NCBI GenBank assembly: GCA_026400835.1 | Contig: JAPLOA010000055.1 | Location: forward strand, 1-64,000 | Direction: 5' to 3' | From: Planctomycetales bacterium | GTDB taxonomy: Bacteria > Planctomycetota > Planctomycetia > Planctomycetales > Planctomycetaceae | Length of the DNA stretch: 64,000 nucleotides | Part shown: positions 54,901-61,466 of the stretch, in pieces | How positions within the stretch are numbered: position 1 is the first letter of the stretch | Layout of the letters: the number at the start of each line of letters is the position of its first letter | Notes under the pieces: generated by a model | What the model was told of the DNA's origin: nothing | The model's input: the letters and a program-made list of their open reading frames with translations, nothing else | The model's database searches: none | Translations under genes and position numbers: made by a program

Positions 54901-57501
54901 CGAAGTCAGCGACTCCTGAAATCCCTGATCGTCAGTCCAGGAAACTTGCACGCTCAACTGAGTTCCCACGTCCGCATCACGTGGAGTGTAGTTGGCTGCA
55001 GTCGCACCGCTGATCACGGCACCATTTCGGAGCCATTGATAGCTGAATGCATTCAGCCCATCCGCATCATTAATTCCCGATACGTTGACTGTCAGCGGCC
55101 GATCTTCCTCGAGAGTTCCCGAAATCGTCGGCAATCCGGTCGGAGCGTCATTGATCGCAGCTATCGTCGAAGATTGCGCTGACGTCAGCGTTTCCGTCGT
55201 TTCCAGACCATCCACGAAGGAGACTCGTACGCTGATCCGAGTTCCAACATCGGCATCCGTTGTGGAGTAGTTGGCCGAAGTCGCTCCGGAGATTGCGGAA
55301 CCATTACGGAGCCACTGATAATTAAACGGGCCCAGCCCTTCAATATCTGAGATACCTGCCACGTTTGCCGTTAGTGTCTGATCTTCCTGAAACACACCGG
55401 AAAGCACCGGCAAGCCGATCGGTAAGTCATTAACGTTCTGCACTGCAGTGGTTGACACGGAGGTCAGTGTTTCCGTCGTACCCTGATTGTCGGTGTAGCT
55501 GATTTGCACCGACAGATTCGTCCCGACGTCCGCGTCTTCGGTCGCATAATTCGAGTCCGTCGCGCCTGAAATTGCGGAACCATTTCTCAGCCATTGATAA
55601 CTGAACGCGCCGAGGCCATCAGCGTCATTGATCGCGGACGTGTTGGCAGTCAGCGTCTGGTTCTCGCGTATCGTGCCCTGAATCACGGGCAATCCCACCG
55701 GAGTATCGTTTATTCCGGTGATTGCATCCGTCGAGGATGATGTCAAAGACTCCAGAGTTCCGTGACCGTCTGTGTAGCGAACTCTGACAGAAATCGCGGC
55801 ACCAACGTCGGCGTCCGTTGATGTGTAGGTAGAATTCGTCGCCCCGGAAATACTCGCACCATTTCGCAGCCATTGGTAGCTGATGGTTCCGAGTCCATCA
55901 ATGTCCGCCAGTCCTGAGACATCGGCCGTCAGCGTTTGATCTTCGCGAACAAATCCTGTGATCGCGGGAAGTCCGACAGGCGTGTCATTTGTAGCGACCA
56001 CGGCAATCGTTCTTGTGGCCGCAACACTGGTCAATTGGGCGTCAGTGGCGGTGATTGAAATCGTGCGGTTGCTGGTCGATGGTGCGTTACTGTTGTTCGA
56101 ATATGTGACAGATCGCAACGCTGCTTCGTAGTCAGCAACGCTGGCCGAACCGGTGAGAGTCAGCGTGCCAGTTGATGAATCCCAGGCTCCGCTGATGCCC
56201 GACTGATTGGTAAAACTCAGCAGATCCTGCGTCGAGTTATAGTTGCCTGTGATTCGAACCGTGGCTGAGTTGAGAGTTGCACTGTCGGCATCTGATATGG
56301 TCAATTGGTCATCAATCGCGATTGGTCCACTGTCTTCAGTATAAGTCAGCGTCAGGCCACTGATCGTCAGTGATGGAGCCACGAACGGACTGAACGTATG
56401 GTTCGTCAAATCGTAGAGACCGTCCAGAAACTCCGCGCGTTCAATATTGGTCAGCGTGTCTGTCCCATCACGCCCCGGAGTTTGATCGTCAATGATTTTA
56501 TCTGGATTGCCGCTGATAACGTATTCGGCGTAGTTGCCGGAATAAACCACCGTGTCGATGCCCCCCAGGCCGTCGATGGAATCGTTGCCATTCGTGGCCG
56601 CGATCACATCGGCGCCTTCAGTGCCGGTGTAGTTTGCGAGGATATGGTCCCAGAGGTTCCAGAGTTCTTCAGAGAACGCGACCTTTGTGGAGACGTTGCC
56701 AACTTGTTCTTCGAGAATCCAGTCGCCGCCCTGCGTTTCAGCACCGGTCGCGTCATCACTGGCCGCCACATCGCCTCCAGAGGCCTCGGCAATAATCTGC
56801 ATCAGGGCTCGGCCGGAGTCCGCAGCCGCCAGATCGCAACCGTAGATCAGTATGTCGGCATCCGAAGTCAGTGCATTCGCCCAGGACTCAATCGCTTTCA
56901 AATGATTGGAAACCGTGCCCACATCCAGAATCTCATTGCCCAGCTCAACGCGACCTTCAGACCCGTGCGACACGACATGCATCGCCGCAACGTTATGCAG
57001 GTTGCTCAAAGCGGCTGTAATCTGATCAATGCCGCTGCGATCAGCGTCCAGCAGGATTGCGATGAATTCTCGGTTCGGATCCGACTCGTTTTGTAAATCA
57101 GCGAGTAACGCGTTGAGATCGGGAGTATTCGAATCAATAAACACGACCTCCCGTAACGGTTCCGTGTCCGGTACAGGTTCCACATTAACGTCAGCGATAT
57201 CCGAATTGCGGTCAGCAATATCCGTGGTCAGTTGACCTGGGCATCCGATGGCGGCCAGATCAAACAGATCCATGTCTGACAATGTGGCGAATTCTGTCAG
57301 AGCCTCGGCAGCCCCCGCATCAAGTCCAGAGGCAACTGTGCTGAGTTCATCGGGATTTATGTCTTCGGCGAAGTCGAAATCATGCGCCGACGCCGACATC
57401 AGCAGGAGTGGTTCGAGTTGCTCAGGTCTGTCGCGCGCAGGCATGCCCTTAACACCGGGCGGTGTCGACTTTGCAGGCGATATCAGACGATTGAACTTCA
57501 T
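51982..57501 (-). CDS. Giant secreted DUF4347 protein with ten Ig-like repeats
   Basis: The 1839-residue protein carries an LEPR-like motif near the N-terminus ('PEQLEPLLLMSASAHD'). Residues of about 115-265 are a DUF4347 domain. 'AAMHVVSHGSEGRVELG' (His near 176) and 'DILIYGCDLAAADSGRALMQ' (Cys near 221) form a His/Cys arrangement like that of clan CD (caspase-like) peptidases. A hemolysin-type calcium-binding stretch follows ('GNDSIDGLGGIDTVVYSG'). An Ig-like domain precedes ten tandem repeats of 93 residues (about 504-1434), each with a 'GLGxFxYQWLRNGSxISGAT'-like core. The tail is acidic and has a final hydrophobic region without an obvious anchor. It is probably a secreted adhesin or matrix protein; protease activity of the first domain is speculative. 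Confidence 0.85.
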   Translation of the reverse strand: MKFNRLISPAKSTPPGVKGMPARDRPEQLEPLLLMSASAHDFDFAEDINPDELSTVASGLDAGAAEALTEFATLSDMDLFDLAAIGCPGQLTTDIADRNSDIADVNVEPVPDTEPLREVVFIDSNTPDLNALLADLQNESDPNREFIAILLDADRSGIDQITAALSNLHNVAAMHVVSHGSEGRVELGNEILDVGTVSNHLKAIESWANALTSDADILIYGCDLAAADSGRALMQIIAEASGGDVAASDDATGAETQGGDWILEEQVGNVSTKVAFSEELWNLWDHILANYTGTEGADVIAATNGNDSIDGLGGIDTVVYSGNYAEYVISGNPDKIIDDQTPGRDGTDTLTNIERAEFLDGLYDLTNHTFSPFVAPSLTISGLTLTYTEDSGPIAIDDQLTISDADSATLNSATVRITGNYNSTQDLLSFTNQSGISGAWDSSTGTLTLTGSASVADYEAALRSVTYSNNSNAPSTSNRTISITATDAQLTSVAATRTIAVVATNDTPVGLPAITGFVREDQTLTADVSGLADIDGLGTISYQWLRNGASISGATNSTYTSTDADVGAAISVRVRYTDGHGTLESLTSSSTDAITGINDTPVGLPVIQGTIRENQTLTANTSAINDADGLGAFSYQWLRNGSAISGATDSNYATEDADVGTNLSVQISYTDNQGTTETLTSVSTTAVQNVNDLPIGLPVLSGVFQEDQTLTANVAGISDIEGLGPFNYQWLRNGSAISGATSANYSTTDADVGTRISVRVSFVDGLETTETLTSAQSSTIAAINDAPTGLPTISGTLEEDRPLTVNVSGINDADGLNAFSYQWLRNGAVISGATAANYTPRDADVGTQLSVQVSWTDDQGFQESLTSAVSSPVANINDTPTGRPTVSGSALEDQTLQAVVDGISDIDGLGTLQYQWLRDDQDISEANSSNYQLVDADVDARISLRVSWTDGYGTTESVTSLKSSEVVNINDTPVGEPVIVGIATEDQVLTADVSSLSDGDGLGTFRYQWLCDGVNISGATASTYRPTDADVNSRISVEVSYTDGHGLDEVLTSNETTRIAAINDTPVGLPEVSGLLVEDQTLTAQVNTVSDADGIGSIRYQWLRNGSEISGATSATYTTGDSDVGTQLSVVIRYTDAQGTQETLTSVPTAAIENVNDEVTGRPEIQGNAVEDQFLTARTSSLADNDGLGAFQYQWLRDGLAISGATNDSYRLSDADVNAQILLQVTYTDALGSTEVITSGATDAVENINDTLTGQIFLVGNAEQNSTLTVDSSGLRDDDGLGTLQYRWYRDGEEIAGATSASYTLVENDVNTRISTKVEYTDDHGTAESANSDSTGRVLNVNDNPVGLPSITGITTEDQTLTANTDGIRDDDGAGEYRLQWLRDGVAVDGADDATYRLRDEDVGGVISLRVTYTDGHGKIEQLDSAAMAAIASVEDAPSVTIVSNQQIDQLRGTGSLQFQVFDVDTQSRFLIVTATSSDLNVVPIENIVLGGIGQFRTIEILPTSTDTQAQTVITVTVSDGTTSTTMSFTVTARGVLTPNNNNGNGRGNSGKGNGNGPSYARGNEVNQDEVDALIHANSDKDQKTSSDDDSVQEQKVESERDKNFSERPKETTVQTGESNCDEAAAPGQQPDSESQNETVIRTADSATPPAAPREAGSQSPDVILTGVDELSLVPNEVHSAAPTDVEIAVEQSLTADSIEDASSAVLTSVVAVGAMSAIGKGSAVGVLGTSTTTNTYLYVTSKGQLAAAKTFETIVGHMSNLGGTTASGALMAQQIQSSGAISSGVVTGSSAALATIASQIPIWYSFDPITILDRFATEYAPLDAAENSGLLSLFSKPV

Positions 57502-57535
57502 CAGACTTTAGTCGCGTATTGAGCGTTTTCATTTC

Positions 57536-57591
57536 ACGGCGAGCCGCAGGCGCAGGCAAACAGGGGCAACGATACCGGCGGCTTGCCGTTC
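57536..57591. repeat. Intergenic hairpin repeat (copy of 50844-50900 type)
   Basis: ACGGCGAGCCGCAGGCGC pairs with CCGGCGGCTTGCCGTT across about 25 bases. It lies between the DUF4347 gene and the sigma factor gene. The rest of 57502-57982 shows no gene and no clear promoter. Confidence 0.6.
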
Positions 57592-57982
57592 AACGATCAA
57601 ATCAACAGATCTCGCTGCCGATGCCTGCGAGACACGGCTCAGTGGTCGGAAGCGTTCTCATCACACAAAACACGAGAAACGCCGCCAAACAACGATCGCA
57701 GGGAAATATCCAGAATGTCCCAGGGAAACTCATAGCTCGTAAAGCCTGTCGCGGCGTGGAAAACGTGAATCTGTCCTCAAAAGCAAAGTGGACATTTCGA
57801 CAGAATCGATTTAATCGCAACACAAGCAGGCCAACAACGACTACTGAACGAAACAACGGCCGTCCTTAGAACTCGACAAATTTCAGCAAAAGCGGATGAC
57901 TCTGAAATCGCAGCCGAAATCTTTGAGCTACGTTTCAATCAGACCACACTGAAGAATCCTGCGCTGTGGGGAGATGTTGAAA

Positions 57983-58570
57983 ATGACCACCATTCAAACT
58001 GAAGATCTCGAAGCCGCGTTTCTGCGCGAGTATCCGTTGCTGCATCGTGTCGCTGATGCGAATCTGGACAAGAAGCTCCGTGCGCGAGTCAGCCCTTCCG
58101 ACGTAGTCCAGGACGCCTGGGTCGAAGCGTTCGCGCGGTTTGGCGATAAGGAACAAACGACGAACATGTCCCTGAGCGCCTGGCTGAAGTTTGTGGTTCG
58201 CCAGAGTGTGAATCGTTTGCGTCGCTTTCATCGGGGAGCTGACAAACGTACGGTCGATCGCGAGCAACGTCCAGGATTTCAAGGCATGGACAATGAGTCC
58301 ACCGTTTCTCGCCTTGTCGAAGCTTTGCCAGCCTCCATGGCCGGGCCGGCATCACAGCTCGTTCGCCAGGAAGCTCAGCAGCGAATCCACTCGCTGATCT
58401 GCGGTATGGATGAGGCTGATCGGGAAATACTGCTGCTGCGGCATGCCGAGAATCTTACCAATCAGGAATGCGCGGAACGACTGAATCTGACAACGTCCGG
58501 GGCCAGTAAACGATATATGCGAGCCCTCGAACGGCTCCATGAACTGGCTGGCACGACAAGTCTGTATTGA
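57983..58570 (+). CDS. ECF-type RNA polymerase sigma factor
   Basis: I choose the ATG at 57983, nine bases after GGGGAG; the ATG at 57974 sits directly on that site. The 195-residue protein has region 2 ('LLHRVADANLDKKLRARVSP', 'SDVVQDAWVEAFARFGD', 'LKFVVRQSVNRLRRFHRG') and region 4 ('MDEADREILLLRHAENLTNQ', 'ECAERLNLTTSGASKRYMRA'). The 'LDKKLRARVSPSDVVQD' phrase is typical of planctomycete ECF factors that sit next to protein kinases. The kinase gene follows after nine bases, so kinase and sigma factor probably form one signalling unit. No anti-sigma factor is seen. Confidence 0.92.
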   Translation: MTTIQTEDLEAAFLREYPLLHRVADANLDKKLRARVSPSDVVQDAWVEAFARFGDKEQTTNMSLSAWLKFVVRQSVNRLRRFHRGADKRTVDREQRPGFQGMDNESTVSRLVEALPASMAGPASQLVRQEAQQRIHSLICGMDEADREILLLRHAENLTNQECAERLNLTTSGASKRYMRALERLHELAGTTSLY

Positions 58571-58579
58571 GACGGCCCC

Positions 58580-60799
58580 ATGAAACCTGGCTATGAAATT
58601 GATCCGGACATTGAATGGTGTCTGCCTGATGCGGAAACGGATGCGTTTCTGTCGCAGGTACGACGCGGCGAACGTCCGTCGATTGATGAATTGGTGAACC
58701 GATTTCCGGACCATGCGGAACAAGTTCGTCGCCAGTGTCGCATGATGATGTTTGCTGAGCGGTTAGGAGCGAATCCTGATCCGATCACCGCGAGATTTCG
58801 GGAACCGCCATCGTTGATGCGGCTCGACGACTACGAGATTCATCGGCTGATTGGTCGCGGCGGTATGGGCTTTGTCTACGAAGCCAGCAAGTCCGGGTTG
58901 AGCCGTCGTCTGGCGATTAAAGTGCTGGCTGATCAGGCATCAACGTCTCGATCGTTGCCCAAACGATTTGCTCTGGAAGCAGAAGCGGCTTCTCGACTGC
59001 ATCATCCCAATATTGTCCCCGTCTTCGACTACGGTGAGTTTCAGGGACTGCAGTTCCTGGCCATGCTTTATATCGATGGCTGCAATCTGGAACAGGTCAT
59101 TCGCCATCTCATCCTGAAGAAGTCCGGCGTCAGCGTCCCGAAAGGGAATATGGCCCCCGAGGAATGCCTTGCCGCCGTTGATTCGTGGGAGAAAATTGCA
59201 CGCCTGGGGGCTCAGGCCGCGTCCGGTCTGCAGCATGCTCATCAGCATGGCATGATTCATCGAGACATAAAGCCAGCCAATCTGCTGCTTGACCGTCAGG
59301 CGACTTTGTATATCGCCGACTTTGGACTGGCCAGGATTCGAGACGAGGACGGTAAACTCAGTCGCACCGGCGATACAATTGGTACGCCACGATATATGTC
59401 GCCGGAAGCCCTGCGAGGTTTCACCGATGAACGCAGCGATGTGTTCGGTCTTGGGGTGACTCTTTACGAACTTGTCTCACGGACCGAAGCATTTTCCGGT
59501 ACGATGGCTCGTCAGGCGATTCAGGATCGTTCGATTCTTGCTCTTCCGCCTCTGAAAGAATTGCGGCCGGATGTTCCCCAGTATCTCGCGGACATCATCA
59601 TGAAAGCCTGCGCGCCCGATCCTCGCGATCGGTTTGCGACGGCACAGGCGTTTCAGCAGGAACTGAATCGTTTCGCCCACGGTGGCAACTCGCGCGATCG
59701 ACGACGATTTCAAAAAAGTCTGGGCTCGTCCGTTCGTTCGGGTAGTTCGTCCAAAGGTTGGTTACTGGCCGGAGCTGGTTTGGTCGCCGGTTTGTCAATT
59801 GTGTTCGCGGCACAGAGGTTTTTGTCCAGTGGCCGAGCCGATACTGTGGCAGCCAGTGGAGCACCAGGCTTTACCGGAATCCGGGGTGGCGAGTCACTGA
59901 ATATTCGTCTGGAGAATGGTGACACCGCGTTCAATGATGTGAAACTGCAGTGCTACGATCCTGATGGCGTCGCGGCGATGTATCAGATCTCCGGTGGAGC
60001 TGATGCAGACCTGTTTGCCGTGCATCCTGACTCAGGCACAGTAGTAATTCGTCACACACCAAATGCAGGTCGTCCTCACGATCAGAATCGCGATGGCATT
60101 TATGAAGTCGATCTGGGAGTGACCGATTGCAGGCGGGCTCACCTGCTTCAATTCGTGGATTCACCAGATAACGGCGGTCTGAAAACCTTCGAACCCGTTT
60201 CCGGAGGCATCGGCAACGCTCCGTGGAGCGATATCAAACTGCGAGAATCACTGCTGGGTGCGGCCACCCCGGACGGTCGACGTCTGTTTCATGCGCATGA
60301 GCTGACAGATGGCATCGTTTCTCTGTACATGACGGATCGATCCATTGACGGAACCTGGCAGCAGCCAATCCAGCTCAGCGAAGACTGCGAAATGGATCGC
60401 CATCTTCACGGCCTGGCGACTCACGACGGGAAGACATTCCTCGCGCTCATGAGCAATCCGGCGGATGACGCGGAGGAATCTCAACTGTGGACGCTTGAAC
60501 TGCAGGAGAACGGACGTTTCCGTAAGACTCGAGAGGTATCCGCGAGTGGTATTCCCGCACAGGCCGTCGGACTCTGGATGTACGATGACGAGTCTGTGAT
60601 GTATTACGTTGCGAACTCGGGTCAGCTTGAGCAATGGCTGGGGCTCATTCACACGGATGGTACGATTCAGAGTTCGCTGATTTCCGTTGGTCCCTGGCAC
60701 TCATCGCTGACGATGATTGATGCCTGCGGCTGGATCGAAACACTCTCCGATGGCGACGATGGACAGTCCGTCCACCTTCGCGTCACTGTTGCCGATTAA
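58580..60799 (+). CDS. Membrane serine/threonine protein kinase with C-terminal sensor region
   Basis: The 739-residue protein has a Hanks-type kinase domain at residues of about 85-355. 'IGRGGMGFVYEASKSG' is the Gly-rich loop and 'RRLAIKVLADQ' holds the Lys. 'GMIHRDIKPANLLLDRQ' carries the catalytic Asp, 'LYIADFGLARI' the DFG, and 'IGTPRYMSPEALRG' the activation segment. A single membrane helix ('SKGWLLAGAGLVAGLSIVFA') lies near residue 395. The extracytoplasmic part starts with a cadherin-like segment ('MYQISGGADADLFAVHPDSG') followed by a beta-propeller-like region. It is coupled to the ECF sigma factor upstream, which may be its target. Confidence 0.93.
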   Translation: MKPGYEIDPDIEWCLPDAETDAFLSQVRRGERPSIDELVNRFPDHAEQVRRQCRMMMFAERLGANPDPITARFREPPSLMRLDDYEIHRLIGRGGMGFVYEASKSGLSRRLAIKVLADQASTSRSLPKRFALEAEAASRLHHPNIVPVFDYGEFQGLQFLAMLYIDGCNLEQVIRHLILKKSGVSVPKGNMAPEECLAAVDSWEKIARLGAQAASGLQHAHQHGMIHRDIKPANLLLDRQATLYIADFGLARIRDEDGKLSRTGDTIGTPRYMSPEALRGFTDERSDVFGLGVTLYELVSRTEAFSGTMARQAIQDRSILALPPLKELRPDVPQYLADIIMKACAPDPRDRFATAQAFQQELNRFAHGGNSRDRRRFQKSLGSSVRSGSSSKGWLLAGAGLVAGLSIVFAAQRFLSSGRADTVAASGAPGFTGIRGGESLNIRLENGDTAFNDVKLQCYDPDGVAAMYQISGGADADLFAVHPDSGTVVIRHTPNAGRPHDQNRDGIYEVDLGVTDCRRAHLLQFVDSPDNGGLKTFEPVSGGIGNAPWSDIKLRESLLGAATPDGRRLFHAHELTDGIVSLYMTDRSIDGTWQQPIQLSEDCEMDRHLHGLATHDGKTFLALMSNPADDAEESQLWTLELQENGRFRKTREVSASGIPAQAVGLWMYDDESVMYYVANSGQLEQWLGLIHTDGTIQSSLISVGPWHSSLTMIDACGWIETLSDGDDGQSVHLRVTVAD

Positions 60800-61466
60800 G
60801 TGTTCATGTTTCGTAGGCCGGACCGAGCGTCCGCGAGTTCCGGCAATTCAACGGACCTCGACAAGGCCGGAACTGGCTACCGTCGGTCCGCCGTTCCTCT
60901 GTCAGACCAATGCTGACGGAGCATTCATTCTGCGCCGTTGTTATGCGGGAATGATGCGCTGCCACCGAGTTCGCCCCATAAACTCCTCGCTCGTAAAGAT
61001 AAATCGAGCGGCGAGAATGCATGGATTCATTTCGAATGAAATATCCGTGTCAGGAAGGTTGCCATAGTTTTCGTACGCTGATATAGATTTCCAAAAGAAT
61101 CTTTTTCCACGATTCGCCAGCAACATGCCGCACAAAGCTCGAATCAGAAACGCACGAGAGCTTAAATCTCCGCTTCGCAATCTGCCCGCAACAGTTCAGG
61201 CGAGCATGGCCGCTGAGCGCGCGTAGACCTGGTGAGCCGGGGTTGCATCTGGTTCCCAATCAGGCGAGCCCCGTGTTTCCACATGACGAATTGCGGGCTG
61301 CCAAATGGTTGGTTCGACCATTTGTAACGATCATCTTGAGTTGGATGATTGTGCGGGTCAGAAAGTCTGGGTCACCTTTTCCTCAGGCAAACGTTGTAGA
61401 GAATTCCTCACCGCGTACCAGCAAGTTCCGCCGATCACCCTGCCCTCCCCTTCCTTGCGAATCGCT
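60800..61466. other. Gene-free stretch of 667 bases
   Basis: ORFs of 60-80 codons occur on both strands, but none has a ribosome-binding site or a recognisable domain. A small hairpin, CAAATGGT (61302-61309) with ACCATTTG (61317-61324), is present. A GGACCGAGCGTCCG-type palindrome near 60823-60836 may belong to another intergenic repeat. Confidence 0.4.

Noticed and set aside
52000..56000. Possible CRISPR array because of regular DNA repeats
   Set aside because: The roughly 279-base periodicity is codon-level repetition of 93-residue Ig-like domains in one long gene, without short spacers.
60941..61180. Minus-strand frame of 79 codons near 61 kb
   Set aside because: I looked for a DUF1553 tail or small regulator here but found no recognisable motif.
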